The notes under the pieces were generated by a model. The model made no database searches. It saw only the letters and a list, made by a program, of their open reading frames with translations, and was not told where the DNA came from. From Marinobacter goseongensis (lineage in GTDB: Bacteria > Pseudomonadota > Gammaproteobacteria > Pseudomonadales > Oleiphilaceae), in contig NZ_JAKZAI010000016.1 of the NCBI RefSeq assembly GCF_023156235.1, positions 1 through 64,000 on the forward strand: a stretch of DNA of 64,000 bases, written 5' to 3'. The first letter of the stretch is position 1; every line of letters begins with the position of its first letter. The position numbers and the translations under genes were made by a program. Positions 1-9,951 of this stretch are shown one piece after another.

Positions 1-17
1 GTTGCTCAATCAAGGTG

Positions 18-193
18 GCGTATTCTACATCGTTCCGCCGCCTTGTCAACCGTTTATCTGAAGAATTTCAAAACTCGTTTTCTTCAATACTTTCAAACAG
101 TTGACCCTCGAATCCGGAGCCGCCTAATCGGCCTGCCCCTCGAAGGAGATGCGCATTCTACAGACCTGCCCGAAGGTGTCAACGGTTCCATCA
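18..193. repeat. Two diverged copies of a spaced motif, GCGYATTCTACA-N15-GTCAACSGTT
   Basis: Copy 1 starts at 18 and copy 2 at 151. In both, a 12-base block (one mismatch) is followed after exactly 15 bases by GTCAAC at 45 and 178, then a similar TCAAAACT stretch a little further on. The identical spacing argues against chance. The copies fill the gap downstream of purT, and I see no credible gene in positions 1-223. Role unknown; it could be the leader or flank of a transcript continuing left of the window. Confidence 0.5.
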
Positions 194-223
194 AAACTTT
201 TTCAGGATCCACCAAAAACCGCC

Positions 224-1414
224 TTACAGGTCGACTTTCACCGCAGCCGCTGAGCGCCTGGCAGCTTCCCTTGCCTGCTCAATGGTCTCGCCTTTGGCTA
301 ACGCCACACCCATGCGGCGGCGCCCGTGCAGTTCAGGTTTGCCGAACAACCTCAATTGCGTGTCCGGTACCGCCAGGGCCTCTTGCAACTCATAATAGGA
401 GACATCCGTCGATTCACCCTCAGGGAGGATGACCGCAGAGGCGGATGCGCCTAACTGACGAATAGCAGGAACCGGCAAGCCGAGAAAGGCGCGGGCATGC
501 AGGGCAAACTCCGACAGGTCCTGAGAAACCAGGGTAACCAGACCGGTATCGTGAGGCCGGGGAGAGACTTCCGAGAACCAGACCTCGTCGCCTTTGACGA
601 AAAGCTCCACACCGTAAACGCCATACCCGCCCAGGTTGCTGGCCACTGCTTCGGCAATCTCACGGGAGCGCGCCAGTGCCTGCTCACTCATGGCCTGAGG
701 TTGCCAGGATTCGCGGTAGTCACCGTCTTCCTGCCGGTGCCCGATCGGATCACAGAATGAGATGCCGTCACGATGCTTGACGGTAAGCAGGGTAATTTCA
801 TAATCGAAGTCCACAAACCCCTCAACGATCACCCTGCCTTTGCCGGCACGGCCCCCGGTCTGGGCATACTCCCAGGCAGCCTCTACGTCACTTTCTGACT
901 GAACGGTGCTCTGCCCTTTACCGGATGAGCTCATCACCGGCTTTACCACCAGGGGAATACCGACTTCCTTTATAGCCGCCAGATAATCCTCGCGGGTTTC
1001 CGCGAAACGGTACGGAGACGTTGGCAGGCCCAGTTCCTCTGCCGCCAGCCGACGAATGCCTTCCCGGTTCATGGTCAGGTTGACTGCACGGGCCGTTGGG
1101 ATCACGCGATAACCCTCCTGCTCGAGAGTGACCAGTTCGGGTGTAGCGATGGCTTCAATCTCTGGAACGATGAGATTGGGACGCTCCTGCTCTATTACCG
1201 CGCGCAGCGCCTGCCCATCAAGCATATCCACAACATGACTGCGATGGGCCACCTGCATGGCCGGCGCATTGGCGTATCGATCAACAGCGATCACCTCCAC
1301 ACCCAGCCGCTGGAGCTCGATAACAACCTCTTTACCCAACTCACCCGAGCCACAGAACAGAACTTTGAACGCGCCCGTTCTGAGCGGCGTACCGATGCGC
1401 ACGGTTTCAGACAT
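224..1414 (-). CDS. purT: Formate-dependent phosphoribosylglycinamide formyltransferase (GAR transformylase 2)
   Basis: PurT makes formyl-GAR from GAR, formate and ATP in purine synthesis, without folate. The 396-residue product has the family's usual length. An N-terminal nucleotide-fold motif GSGELGKE lies at residues 22-29, and the ATP-grasp core includes the SSSGKGQS loop near 162-169 and SPRPHDTG near 284-291. The ATG at 1414 has AGGAA about eight bases upstream and is preferred over an in-frame TTG seven codons earlier. It is the last gene of a minus-strand run. purL lies about 3 kb away, so two purine genes sit close but are separated by unrelated genes. Confidence 0.95.
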   Translation of the reverse strand: MSETVRIGTPLRTGAFKVLFCGSGELGKEVVIELQRLGVEVIAVDRYANAPAMQVAHRSHVVDMLDGQALRAVIEQERPNLIVPEIEAIATPELVTLEQEGYRVIPTARAVNLTMNREGIRRLAAEELGLPTSPYRFAETREDYLAAIKEVGIPLVVKPVMSSSGKGQSTVQSESDVEAAWEYAQTGGRAGKGRVIVEGFVDFDYEITLLTVKHRDGISFCDPIGHRQEDGDYRESWQPQAMSEQALARSREIAEAVASNLGGYGVYGVELFVKGDEVWFSEVSPRPHDTGLVTLVSQDLSEFALHARAFLGLPVPAIRQLGASASAVILPEGESTDVSYYELQEALAVPDTQLRLFGKPELHGRRRMGVALAKGETIEQAREAARRSAAAVKVDL

Positions 1415-1441
1415 AACCTTGGATTCCTGTAGCAATACGTT

Positions 1442-1624
1442 TCACAGGGCGACTTTCTCTTCGCGCCTGGCGACCTTCTTCAACACTTCCCGACGTTCCT
1501 CGTTGGTCATTCGGGTCCAGTGCATGATTTCGTCGCCGGTGCGGTGACAACCAATGCACACATCGTTCGCGTCCAACGCACAAACGCTGACGCAGGGCGA
1601 CCTTACTTTGTCAGCTACCTTCAT
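1442..1624 (-). CDS. DUF1289 family small cysteine-motif protein
   Basis: This 60-residue protein has four cysteines at 11, 15, 23 and 26, the CxxxC...CxxC pattern of the DUF1289 family (often annotated as putative Fe-S or zinc binding). The tail is basic and helical. The function of the family is not established. The ATG at 1624 begins two bases after the carbonic anhydrase stop, so the two are probably translated from one message. A longer in-frame start would overlap the upstream gene. The order NudL-type hydrolase, carbonic anhydrase, DUF1289, purT is consistent with one transcript. Confidence 0.8.
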   Translation of the reverse strand: MKVADKVRSPCVSVCALDANDVCIGCHRTGDEIMHWTRMTNEERREVLKKVARREEKVAL

Positions 1625-1626
1625 GT

Positions 1627-2154
1627 TCAAAGCTCGCAGGGTGTCAGTTGGCAAAGATACCGTTCAGCGTTCTGGACATAGTGCGCCGCACTGAGCTCGA
1701 GCATCTTTTTCTGGTTATCGTTCAGTTCACGCTTGATCTTGCCGGGCGAGCCGACAACCATCGACCCATCCGGCACCTCCATGCCTTCAGGAATCAGGGT
1801 ATTGGCGCCAATCAGGCAATGCTTGCCAACCTTTGCTCCGTTAAGAATGACCGCATTGATGCCAACCAGCGAATAGTCGCCAATCTGACAGCCATGGAGC
1901 ATCGCCTTGTGGCCAACCGTGACACCCCGCCCCAGAGTCAGAGGGATGCCCGGGTCGGTATGGAGCACCGAGCCATCCTGAACGTTGGATTCAGGACCGA
2001 TGGTGATCCATTCGTTGTCACCGCGGATCACCACGTTGAACCAGATACTGGCTTTCTCAAGCAAACGCACACTGCCAATCACACTGGCGTTGTGCGCCAC
2101 AAAGTGGCCATTTCCCTGCAACTCGGGTTTGCGATCGCCAAGCGCGAAATACAT
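1627..2154 (-). CDS. Gamma-class carbonic anhydrase-like hexapeptide-repeat protein (YrdA type)
   Basis: The 175-residue protein is a left-handed beta-helix of hexapeptide repeats. The three metal-binding histidines of gamma carbonic anhydrases are visible at 65, 82 and 87, with the RGDN segment at 44-47 and QD at 59-60. It may hydrate CO2, but many YrdA-type members show little activity. ATG 2154 has GGAG seven bases upstream and follows the TGA of the upstream Nudix gene by one base, so translation is probably coupled. An earlier in-frame start would run into the Nudix gene. Confidence 0.88.
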   Translation of the reverse strand: MYFALGDRKPELQGNGHFVAHNASVIGSVRLLEKASIWFNVVIRGDNEWITIGPESNVQDGSVLHTDPGIPLTLGRGVTVGHKAMLHGCQIGDYSLVGINAVILNGAKVGKHCLIGANTLIPEGMEVPDGSMVVGSPGKIKRELNDNQKKMLELSAAHYVQNAERYLCQLTPCEL

Positions 2155-2155
2155 A

Positions 2156-2761
2156 TCAGGCTCCTGTTCGGGATGTGTTGGGGGCTGGAGGCTCCAGAAG
2201 GTCAATGCCGGCATCGTACACAGCGTTCAGGAAATCAACCAGAACCACTGCCGACAACCCCCATATCTGATACCTCTCCCAGCGGTAGCATGGAACATAA
2301 AACGTGTGATTCAGGAAGTCGAGAGCGTCGGTGCGCTCACGGCGGTCCTCCAGGAAAAATTCCAGAGGAACTTTAAAAATACTTTCGATTTCGTGGGGGT
2401 TCGCCTGCAGTGGGTGATCGCGGGGTATCACCCCAACGTAAGGTGTTACCAGTATCCCGTAACGGGACATGACCTGACTCAGGGGCGCAACGATCTGCAC
2501 CTGCTCAGGCGGCAAACCGATTTCCTCGTGAGTTTCACGCAACGCTGTCGCCGCCAGCGAGGTATCGGTCAGGTCCCGCTTGCCACCCGGGAATGCAACC
2601 TGCCCGCGATGGGTATTCAGGTTCGACGACCTCAGGGTAAACACCATTTCGGGGTTGTGGTGGTTATCCGTCACCGGCACGAGAATCCCGGCTTCCGGAT
2701 AATCCAGCGCCAGCTGTCGAGGCGCGTAACCCGAGAGTCGTTCTTTCAAAAGGTTGTGCAA
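2156..2761 (-). CDS. Nudix hydrolase, CoA pyrophosphatase type (NudL-like)
   Basis: The 201-residue protein carries the UPF0035/NudL signature: [10 protein letters not shown] at 51-60, followed by a Nudix box with RETHEE at 75-80. Members cleave CoA and derivatives to 3',5'-ADP and acyl-phosphopantetheine. The start is a TTG at 2761 with GGAG about eight bases before it; no better ATG precedes the conserved region. It is the first gene of the minus-strand run ending in purT. The exact substrate cannot be fixed from sequence. Confidence 0.85.
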   Translation of the reverse strand: MHNLLKERLSGYAPRQLALDYPEAGILVPVTDNHHNPEMVFTLRSSNLNTHRGQVAFPGGKRDLTDTSLAATALRETHEEIGLPPEQVQIVAPLSQVMSRYGILVTPYVGVIPRDHPLQANPHEIESIFKVPLEFFLEDRRERTDALDFLNHTFYVPCYRWERYQIWGLSAVVLVDFLNAVYDAGIDLLEPPAPNTSRTGA

Positions 2762-2858
2762 AGCCCTGCTCCAACTACGACCGTCGTTTGAATGAGACAG
2801 CGGCAGCGCAGATCGTTAAACTTGCTACCACACATTTTACAAGTATACGGTGAAAGCC

Positions 2859-3407
2859 ATGAAATACTGCAGCACATGCGGCCACCCGGTAGAGCAGCGA
2901 ATCCCGCAGGGTGACAATCGGCACCGTTATGTGTGCCTCAGTTGCGACACCATACATTACCAGAACCCCCGCATTGTTGCCGGCACCGTTCCCGTCTGGA
3001 ACAACCAGATCCTGCTTTGCCGCCGCGCCATCGAGCCGAGGTATGGCTACTGGACCCTGCCGGCAGGCTTTATGGAGAATGCCGAAACCACGATAGAGGC
3101 AGCCGCCCGCGAAACCCGCGAGGAAGCCCTGGCGGAGGTCAACATCGACGGCCTCTACAGCATTATCGACGTACCTCATATCAATCAGGTACACATGTTT
3201 TACCGGGCAACGCTGATCGACGGCCAGTTCGGTGCCGGCGAGGAATCCCTGGAAACCCGCCTGTTCGATCTGGATAACATCCCCTGGGAAGAACTGTCTT
3301 TCCCGACAGTACGCAAGACCCTGGAACTGTTCCTCGAGGACCTGAAAAGCGAGGCCTTTCAGGTTCACGTGACGGACATTCGCTATTCCATGGCTACGCG
3401 AAAATAG
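2859..3407 (+). CDS. Nudix hydrolase with N-terminal zinc ribbon
   Basis: Cysteines 4, 7, 26 and 29 form a CxxC...CxxC zinc ribbon at the N-terminus of this 182-residue protein. A complete Nudix box follows: G70, E76, RE at 84-85 and EE at 88-89. Similar proteins act on nucleotide diphosphate derivatives such as ADP-ribose or NADH, but the substrate is unknown here. The ATG at 2859 with GGTGA upstream is preferred over a GTG three codons earlier. It is divergent from the NudL-like gene, with about 97 bases between starts, and convergent with the NIF3-like gene, only six bases apart. Confidence 0.87.
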   Translation: MKYCSTCGHPVEQRIPQGDNRHRYVCLSCDTIHYQNPRIVAGTVPVWNNQILLCRRAIEPRYGYWTLPAGFMENAETTIEAAARETREEALAEVNIDGLYSIIDVPHINQVHMFYRATLIDGQFGAGEESLETRLFDLDNIPWEELSFPTVRKTLELFLEDLKSEAFQVHVTDIRYSMATRK

Positions 3408-3413
3408 ACCGGC

Positions 3414-3725
3414 CTAAAGCACCTCAAGGCGATAGACTTCATATGCAGGCTCTTCATAGGGATGAGCCTGTTTGAAGGCCTCGATCGCCTGCCTGATCAC
3501 GCTGTCTTCGCACACCAGCTCGACCTTGTACTCGCTCACCTTCTCGACCTGACCTTGCTGGCCGATAAAGGGCTGGCTGCCCGCCAATGGACGGAACTGC
3601 CCTTGCCCCAAACTTTGCCAGGCACAGCAATCGTAGTCACCGATGCGACCGGCCCCTGCCCCGAACAATGCCGACTTGGTTTCCTCCAGGTGAGACTCGG
3701 GGACAAAATAACAGATTTTGTACAT
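3414..3725 (-). CDS. NIF3/YqfO-like single-domain protein
   Basis: The 103-residue protein resembles the small YqfO-type domain found inserted in NIF3 dinuclear-metal proteins but standing alone in many gammaproteobacteria. The N-terminal YKICYFVPE strand and the C-terminal HPYEEPAYEVY motif are typical. It lacks the flanking metal-binding NIF3 halves, so it is probably not a hydrolase itself; trimeric PII-like folding is an inference from relatives. ATG 3725 has GGAG six bases upstream. The upstream gap contains DnaA-box-like sites. Confidence 0.75.
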   Translation of the reverse strand: MYKICYFVPESHLEETKSALFGAGAGRIGDYDCCAWQSLGQGQFRPLAGSQPFIGQQGQVEKVSEYKVELVCEDSVIRQAIEAFKQAHPYEEPAYEVYRLEVL

Positions 3726-3799
3726 CACACTCGCTCCAATTGAACACTCCGTCACCTTCGTGACCGAGCATTTTTTGTACAGATTAAGGGCTTAGCTAC

Positions 3800-3822
3800 T
3801 TACCCACAGATTCTGTGGATAA
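3800..3822. promoter_or_regulatory. Pair of inverted DnaA-box-like 9-mers
   Basis: TTACCCACA at 3800-3808 (one mismatch to TTATCCACA) faces TGTGGATAA at 3814-3822, the exact reverse complement of the consensus DnaA box. They are separated by five bases. A further TGTGCATAA at 4004-4012, matching TTATNCACA in reverse, lies 180 bases away. They sit about 75-100 bases upstream of the NIF3-like start and could bind DnaA as a transcriptional or titration site. No dnaA, dnaN or gidA is near, so this is not the usual chromosome-origin context. Confidence 0.45.
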
Positions 3823-4093
3823 CTCTGGGGAAAGTTTTTGGGAACACGCCCTCACCCCCTGCTATTACTGCACTTTCGTTAAATTGGCGACAAATTCACC
3901 TACAGATTTAAATCTATATTTTTCAATACCTTACAACTGTCCTACAAAATCTGAAGCAATAATCAGCGTTTTGTTCACTGATCGCACAGCGTGGCACCAA
4001 GAGTGTGCATAAAAGTAACGAGTCAAGGGCAGAAAAGCGATTTCAGAGAAATATTTCCCTTGAAATGTGCACACTTTTGAGGCTCACAGCCAT

Positions 4094-4142
4094 AAAAAAA
4101 CCGGCCAGAGGGCATCGCGTATTCGCAATCCCTCTGGCCGGC
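4094..4142 (-). terminator. Rho-independent terminator of purL
   Basis: Read on the minus strand, the arms CCGGCCAGAGGG and CCCTCTGGCCGG form a long GC-rich stem, followed by a run of seven T (the A run at 4094-4100). It lies 22 bases past the purL stop. Confidence 0.88.
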
Positions 4143-4163
4143 TCTGTCAGCCGGACCGGCGTA

Positions 4164-7100
4164 TCAGCCAAACCAGCGACGGGCGCTCCGGAACATTCTC
4201 ATCCATGGACCATCTTCCTGCCACTCAGACGGATGCCAGGAATGCTGAACGGCCCGGAATACGCGCTCAGGATGCGGCATCATGATCGTGACCCGACCGT
4301 CCCGTGTGGTCACACCGGTAATCCCGTTTTCCGATCCATTGGGGTTGTAGGGGTAACGTACCGTTGCCTGGCCTCGATTGTCGACGTAGCGCAACGCCAC
4401 CAGCTCATGCTCTTCCAGAGCCGCTGCCGAGTTACTGCCCGCAAACTCGATACGACCCTCGCCATGCGCTACCGCAATCGGCATCCTCGAGCCGGCCATC
4501 CCGTCCATAAAGGCCGAAGGTGACGGAAGAACTTCTGCCATCACCAGGCGGGCCTCGAACTGCTCGGACTGGTTACGCACAAAACGCGGCCATCCCTCAC
4601 TGCCCGGGATCAGCTCGTGGAGATTCGACAGCATCTGGCAGCCATTGCAGACGCCTAGCGCGAGGGTATCCTGCCGGTTAAAGAAAGTAGCGAACTGATC
4701 ACGGACACGGTCGCTGAACAGGATCGACTTCGCCCATCCCTCTCCCGCACCCAGAACGTCACCATAGGAAAAGCCGCCACAGGCCACGAGGCTGCTGAAA
4801 CCCTCCAGGGAGGCGCGGCCTGAGAGCAGATCACTCATGTGCACGTCAACAGATTCGAAGCCGGCCCGATCAAAGGCGGCCGCCATCTCAACCTGACCGT
4901 TCACGCCCTGCTCACGCAGCACCGCTACTTTCGGACGGGCCCCGGTGTTAATAAACGGAGCTGCCACGTCTTCGTTGATGTCGTAGCTGAGATCCACGCT
5001 CAAGCCCGGGTCAGCGACGTCCAGCAGATTATCGAACTCTTCCTGGGCGCAGTCCGCGTTATCGCGCAGCCCCTGAATCCGGTAGCTGGTCTCCGCCCAC
5101 AGGCGCTGAAGCTCGGCGCGGGGTTCATCCACCACAGCGGAGCCGCCAAAACTCAGACGAATCCTGTCGTCATCACGCAGCGAACCGACAACCGAGGTAT
5201 GGTCTCCCAGGCCGGACGCCGAAAACTGCTGCAGCACGAAATCGGTATCGTCACGACGCACTTGAATCACCGCACCAAGCTCTTCGTTGAACAGCTCGCG
5301 GGCGAATTGTGAGGGGTCCTCAGCGAGGCCATCCAGTTTGACGTCAATCCCGGTGTGACCGGCAAAACTCATCTCAGCGAGCGTCACGAAAAGCCCGCCG
5401 TCAGAGCGGTCGTGATACGCCAGCAGCTTGCCGTCACCGTTCAGGCCCTGTATCACCGCAAAGAACGCCTTGATGTCTTCCGGGTCGTCCAGGTCGGGCG
5501 CGACCGCACCCACATGACGGTAGACCTGCGCCAAGGCAGAGCCACCGAGACGGTTCTGGCCGGCCGCCAGGTCAATCAGAATCAGATCCGTTTCGCCGGC
5601 GTCGGTCATCAGCTGGGGCGTCAATGTACGGCGCACATCGGTCACCGGAGCGAAACCGCTGATGATCAGGGACAGGGGTGAAGTCACGCTTTTCTGCTCG
5701 CCACTCTCCTCTTCCCAGACGGTCTTCATGGACATGGAATCCTTGCCCACCGGAATGGTGATGCCCAGTTCCGGGCACAGCTCCATGCCCACCGCACGCA
5801 CGGTCTCGTAGAGATTCTCGTCCTCACCGGGATGACCCGCTGCCGCCATCCAGTTGGCAGACAGGCGGATATCCGACAACTTCGAAATGGACGCTGCCGC
5901 CAGGTTGGTAATTACCTCACCGACCGCCATGCGACCGGAGGCCGGCGCGTCGATCACCGCAACCGGAGTGCGCTCACCCATGGCCATGGCTTCGCCCGCG
6001 CGAACATCGTAGGAACTGGAGGTAACCGCAACGTCTGCAACCGGCACCTGCCACGGACCGACCATCTGGTCGCGGGCGACCAGACCGGTGATGGTACGGT
6101 CACCGATGGTGATCAGGAAACTCTTGGAACCGACGGAGGGCAGTCGCAGAATTCGCCGGATCGCGTCATTCAGGTCGACCTTGGTGGAATCGAAAATCGG
6201 CTTGGTAAACGACGACCGGGACACACTGCGATGCATGCGCGGCGGCTTGCCAAACAGTACGTCCATCGGAAGATCGACCGGCTTGTCGTCGAAATAGGAA
6301 TCACCCAATTCCAGGTGGTGAGACTCGGTGGCCTCGCCGATGACCGCGTAGGGACAGCGCTCACGGCGGCACAACGCGTCAAAGAGCTCGAGATTTTCCG
6401 GGGCCACCGCCATAACATAGCGCTCCTGGGATTCGTTACACCAAATCTCCAGAGGCGACATGCCCGGCTCATCGCTGGGGATGTCCCGCAGCTCGAATTT
6501 CCCGCCGCGACCGCCGTCTTTGACCAGCTCCGGCATGGCGTTAGACAGGCCACCGGCGCCCACATCGTGGATAAACGCTATCGGGTTGGCCTCGCCCATC
6601 TGCCAGCAGCGATCAATCACCTCCTGGCAACGGCGCTCCATTTCCGGGTTATCACGCTGAACGGATGCGAAGTCCAGATTCTCGTGGCTGGTGCCGGAGT
6701 CCATGGAGGAAGCGGCACCGCCGCCCAGTCCAATCAGCATGGACGGTCCGCCAAGAACAATCAGCTTGGCACCCACCGGGATGTGACCTTTCTCCACGTG
6801 CTCGGCGCGAATATTACCAAGACCGCCGGCAATCATGATGGGCTTGTGATAACCGCGAACCTCTTCACCGGCTGCGCCGGGTACTTTCTCTTCGAAGGTA
6901 CGGAAATAACCTGCAAGATTCGGGCGGCCGAATTCGTTGTTGAACGCCGCGCCGCCGATCGGTCCCTCGATCATGATGTCCAGTGCGGAGGCAATCCGTT
7001 CCGGCTTGCCGTAGCCAATTTCCCAGGGCTGCGGGTCACCCGGCAGATTCAGGTTGGACACGGTGAACCCGGTAAGGCCCGCCTTCGGTTTCGAGCCACG

Positions 7101-8069
7101 ACCGGTCGCGCCTTCGTCACGGATCTCGCCACCGGACCCGGTTGCTGCGCCGGCTGCCGGCGCAATCGCGGTCGGGTGGTTGTGGGTTTCCACCTTCATC
7201 AGGATATGAATGTCTTCTTCGTTGTAACCATAAACCCCGGTTTCAGGATTCGGATAAAAGCGGCCACCACGGCTGCCGCGGATGACAGAGGCATTGTCCT
7301 TGTAGGCAGACAGCACACCTTCGCTGTTCATTTCATAGGTGTTGCGAATCATCGCAAACAGGGACTTTTCCTGGCCCTCACCGTCAATGTCCCAGGAGGC
7401 ATTGAAGATCTTGTGGCGACAGTGCTCGGAGTTAGCCTGAGCAAACATCATCAGTTCAACGTCGGTGGGGTCCCGCTCCAGATCGGTGAACGATTTGGCC
7501 AGGTAGTCGATTTCATCATCCGCCAGCGCCAGCCCCAATTTGCGGTTGGCTTCCACCAATGCATCACGGCCGCCCGCCAGCACAGGCACCCGTTGAACGA
7601 CACGGGGCTCGTCATGGCTGAACAGGAGTTCCGCGCCGCCCACCTCGTGAAACACTTTCTGGGTCATGCGATCGTGCAGCAGTGCCGCAATTTTTTCCCG
7701 CTGCTCCAGATTCAGTTTGCGATCAGCGCGCACATAATAGGCGATACCCCGCTCAATGCGACGGATCTGACGCAGGCCACAGTTGCGGGCAATGTCGGTG
7801 GCTTTGCTGGACCAGGGGGACAGGGTTCCCGGGCGCGGCACCACCAGAAACAGCACACCTTCCGGGTCTTCAACCTGCACGCTGGGGCCGTAAGTGAGCA
7901 GACGATCAAGAATGACCTGCTCCGATTCCGACAGCTCGAATTCCAGATCAGTGAAGTGCATGAACTCAGCGTACACATGCTCCACTTCGGGCACGATGTC
8001 CCGGAGGCGGCTGTGCAGTTTGCTGGAGCGGAAGGGCGAGAGCGCTGGCGCGCCGCGAAGTTCAAGCAT
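4164..8069 (-). CDS. purL: Phosphoribosylformylglycinamidine synthase
   Basis: PurL converts FGAR, glutamine and ATP to FGAM in purine synthesis. The 1301-residue product is the long single-chain proteobacterial form (about 1295 in E. coli). It has an N-terminal PurS-like part, two AIRS-type ATP-binding halves and a C-terminal class I glutamine amidotransferase domain. The amidotransferase nucleophile is Cys1141 in GVCNGCQ, with a catalytic PHPE motif near the end. The start [11 protein letters not shown] matches the family N-terminus; ATG 8069 has AGG nine bases upstream, and the longer open frame is rejected. A strong terminator follows. A 777-residue open frame on the opposite strand is a shadow. 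Confidence 0.98.
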   Translation of the reverse strand: MLELRGAPALSPFRSSKLHSRLRDIVPEVEHVYAEFMHFTDLEFELSESEQVILDRLLTYGPSVQVEDPEGVLFLVVPRPGTLSPWSSKATDIARNCGLRQIRRIERGIAYYVRADRKLNLEQREKIAALLHDRMTQKVFHEVGGAELLFSHDEPRVVQRVPVLAGGRDALVEANRKLGLALADDEIDYLAKSFTDLERDPTDVELMMFAQANSEHCRHKIFNASWDIDGEGQEKSLFAMIRNTYEMNSEGVLSAYKDNASVIRGSRGGRFYPNPETGVYGYNEEDIHILMKVETHNHPTAIAPAAGAATGSGGEIRDEGATGRGSKPKAGLTGFTVSNLNLPGDPQPWEIGYGKPERIASALDIMIEGPIGGAAFNNEFGRPNLAGYFRTFEEKVPGAAGEEVRGYHKPIMIAGGLGNIRAEHVEKGHIPVGAKLIVLGGPSMLIGLGGGAASSMDSGTSHENLDFASVQRDNPEMERRCQEVIDRCWQMGEANPIAFIHDVGAGGLSNAMPELVKDGGRGGKFELRDIPSDEPGMSPLEIWCNESQERYVMAVAPENLELFDALCRRERCPYAVIGEATESHHLELGDSYFDDKPVDLPMDVLFGKPPRMHRSVSRSSFTKPIFDSTKVDLNDAIRRILRLPSVGSKSFLITIGDRTITGLVARDQMVGPWQVPVADVAVTSSSYDVRAGEAMAMGERTPVAVIDAPASGRMAVGEVITNLAAASISKLSDIRLSANWMAAAGHPGEDENLYETVRAVGMELCPELGITIPVGKDSMSMKTVWEEESGEQKSVTSPLSLIISGFAPVTDVRRTLTPQLMTDAGETDLILIDLAAGQNRLGGSALAQVYRHVGAVAPDLDDPEDIKAFFAVIQGLNGDGKLLAYHDRSDGGLFVTLAEMSFAGHTGIDVKLDGLAEDPSQFARELFNEELGAVIQVRRDDTDFVLQQFSASGLGDHTSVVGSLRDDDRIRLSFGGSAVVDEPRAELQRLWAETSYRIQGLRDNADCAQEEFDNLLDVADPGLSVDLSYDINEDVAAPFINTGARPKVAVLREQGVNGQVEMAAAFDRAGFESVDVHMSDLLSGRASLEGFSSLVACGGFSYGDVLGAGEGWAKSILFSDRVRDQFATFFNRQDTLALGVCNGCQMLSNLHELIPGSEGWPRFVRNQSEQFEARLVMAEVLPSPSAFMDGMAGSRMPIAVAHGEGRIEFAGSNSAAALEEHELVALRYVDNRGQATVRYPYNPNGSENGITGVTTRDGRVTIMMPHPERVFRAVQHSWHPSEWQEDGPWMRMFRSARRWFG

Positions 8070-8405
8070 GATCGAAACCTGTATCGCGCGAAACGGGGGA
8101 GTCAGGGCGCCTGTGGACATTCGCCTCAGGTACCCGGCCATCTGAAAGGCCGCCATGATACTTGAAAGCGTGGCAGGGATACAGCGTCGGGAGCGTAATT
8201 ACGGCCATGTACAATTGACATTCTTTTGCATATAAATTAATCACATTGATTGACCGGCGTAACTCGAACGGAGATGATTGAAATGTGGCATCGGACGCCA
8301 CTAACAGGTTTGAACTCGGGTGTTATCGGATCCGGCAATGATCGGAACCCCGTAATGACATCGTAAACTCAGTGTCCTGCAGCAGTTCCAAGGGAGACCA
8401 GGGAT
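8070..8405. other. Divergent gap between purL and mltF
   Basis: These 336 bases separate two divergent starts. The right part is AT-rich and holds candidate promoters for mltF. I see no PurR-like operator, riboswitch or small gene. Upstream in-frame extensions of purL have no ribosome-binding site. Confidence 0.6.
8208..8278 (+). promoter_or_regulatory. Candidate sigma70 promoters upstream of mltF
   Basis: TGTACA (8208) and TATAAA (8231) are 17 bases apart. A second pair, TTGACC (8250) and GATGAT (8273), also has a 17-base spacer. Each matches the consensus at four or five positions. Either would give a leader of about 120-160 bases before mltF. Confidence 0.4.
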
Positions 8406-9920
8406 TTGTCAAAGCCAAGACTGTATTCTGCCAGCCAATTCGGGCGCTGGCTGTTGCCTATCGCGCTTGTTGTCCTGTCCAGCGGTTGCTCTCGGCCAAC
8501 CACCGTTCAGGAAGTGCGCTCGGAAGGCGTTCTCCATATCATTACCCGTACGGCTCCCTCCATCTATTTTGAAGGCCGTGACGGCACCACCGGTTATGAT
8601 TACGAACTGGCAAAGCGATTCGCCGACCACCTGGGCGTAGAGCTTCGGGTCAGGGTGGAAGAAAACAACACCGATATTCTGTCTGTTCTGGACCGCAACT
8701 TTGCCCACATCGGGCTCGCCGGGCTGACCAACCGCGAAGAACTCACCGACCGCTATCACACCGTCCCGACCGGGATACTGGCTGAATCTGTGGTGATCTA
8801 CCATCGAGAGATAGACCGCCCGCAAACGACCGCCGATCTGACCGGAGCCACCCTGCACCTGGTTTCAGACAGCAACCATGAACACCGGCTCAAGCAGCTG
8901 CGCGCGGATCATCCTGACCTCCAGTGGCAGGTACACCCAGCACTGGACGCCGCCGGAGTGCTGGCGCGCGTAGAGTCCGGTGAATTCCCGATTGCGGTTG
9001 TCTCGTCCAATGAGCTCGACCTCAACCACGTCTATTTCCCCATGGTGAAAGAGGCGTTTTCGCTGGGTGAACCCGAACAACTGGCTTGGCTGTTCCCCGC
9101 CGATCAGGACACCACCCTGTCGGATGCGGCGCGGGCATTCCTCGAAGAGCTGAACACCAACGGCACCCTGGCCCAGCTTTCGGAGCGGTTCTACGGGCAT
9201 CTGGACCGGCTCAATTACGTCGGTGCCCGCACCTTCGTCCATCACGTCAATAACCGGCTTCCGAAGTACGAAGGGCTGTTTCGCAACTATGCGTCAGAGT
9301 ACGGACTCGATTGGCGGTTGCTGGCCGCTATTGGCTACCAGGAATCCCATTGGCGGCCCAACGCCGTGTCGCCCACTGGCGTTCGCGGGCTGATGATGCT
9401 GACCCAGAACACGGCGGGCCAGATTGGTGTCAGTAACCGGCTGGACCCCGAAGAGAGCATTCAGGGCGGCGCAAAATACTTCACTCTGGTGCACCGCCAG
9501 ATCCCGGATCGGATTCCGGAACCTGATCGCACCTGGTTTGCCCTCGCTTCCTACAACGTCGGCTTCGGCCACCTTGAGGACGCACGCCGGCTGACCGAGG
9601 GCGCAGGCAAGGATCCGGATCGCTGGATGGACGTGAAGGAATTCCTGCCGCTGCTAGCTCAGAAAGAGTGGTATTCAAAAACCCGGTATGGCTATGCCCG
9701 GGGCCACGAACCGGTGATCTACGTTCAGAACATCCGCCGTTATTATGACGTGCTCGCCTGGATGCTTGAGCCGGCCGAAGAACGCGAAGCCCCGGAAGAA
9801 CCCTGGTTCGTTGAACTCGAAGGCGCCCCCATCGTCGAGCCCCCAGCCGAGTCCGGCGGCGGGGGCGACATGCGCGCAATGCTGCCAAGCGAGCTGGGCA
9901 TGATTCCACCAACCCTGTGA
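8406..9920 (+). CDS. mltF: Membrane-bound lytic murein transglycosylase F
   Basis: This 504-residue lipoprotein cleaves peptidoglycan glycan strands with formation of 1,6-anhydro ends. A signal peptide ends in the lipobox LSSGC near residue 28. A family-3 solute-binding-like regulatory domain follows (about 40-265), then the SLT catalytic domain with Glu313 in GYQESHW as the catalytic residue, close to E314 of E. coli MltF. The start is TTG at 8406 with AGGGA just upstream; no ATG precedes the signal peptide. The purL-mltF divergent neighbourhood also occurs in E. coli. A proline-rich tail follows the catalytic domain. Confidence 0.95.
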   Translation: MSKPRLYSASQFGRWLLPIALVVLSSGCSRPTTVQEVRSEGVLHIITRTAPSIYFEGRDGTTGYDYELAKRFADHLGVELRVRVEENNTDILSVLDRNFAHIGLAGLTNREELTDRYHTVPTGILAESVVIYHREIDRPQTTADLTGATLHLVSDSNHEHRLKQLRADHPDLQWQVHPALDAAGVLARVESGEFPIAVVSSNELDLNHVYFPMVKEAFSLGEPEQLAWLFPADQDTTLSDAARAFLEELNTNGTLAQLSERFYGHLDRLNYVGARTFVHHVNNRLPKYEGLFRNYASEYGLDWRLLAAIGYQESHWRPNAVSPTGVRGLMMLTQNTAGQIGVSNRLDPEESIQGGAKYFTLVHRQIPDRIPEPDRTWFALASYNVGFGHLEDARRLTEGAGKDPDRWMDVKEFLPLLAQKEWYSKTRYGYARGHEPVIYVQNIRRYYDVLAWMLEPAEEREAPEEPWFVELEGAPIVEPPAESGGGGDMRAMLPSELGMIPPTL

Positions 9921-9951
9921 GCCGCCACAGCCGGATGCATCGCACCGGCGG

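Larger units (their letters stand above)
3726..4163. other. Gene-free AT-rich gap between purL and the NIF3-like gene
   Basis: This 438-base gap is noticeably richer in A and T than its surroundings, mostly from 3885 to 3975. It holds the purL terminator at the right end, two inverted DnaA-box-like sites at 3800-3822 and a third at 4004-4012. A short hairpin (GTCAC-CTTC-GTGAC, near 3750-3763) lies just upstream of the NIF3-like start. Small open frames on the plus strand here have no start signal or recognisable content. I see no RNA gene. Confidence 0.6.

Noticed and set aside
43..432. Open frame of 129 codons at the left edge
   Set aside because: It runs into the 3' end of purT on the other strand, has no RBS and no recognisable content; the region is better explained by the repeated motif.
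3726..4163. Chromosomal replication origin
   Set aside because: DnaA-like boxes are only two or three, and dnaA, dnaN, gidA, parAB and rpmH are all absent from the window.
3815..4523. Two overlapping small plus-strand frames in the purL/NIF3 gap
   Set aside because: They cross the DnaA-box-like sites, the purL terminator and the purL 3' end; no RBS or family features.
5832..8165. Long plus-strand open frame of 777 codons opposite purL
   Set aside because: It is exactly antisense to the conserved purL gene, has no RBS, and its product is rich in Arg/His/Gly with no recognisable domain, as expected of a shadow frame in GC-rich DNA.
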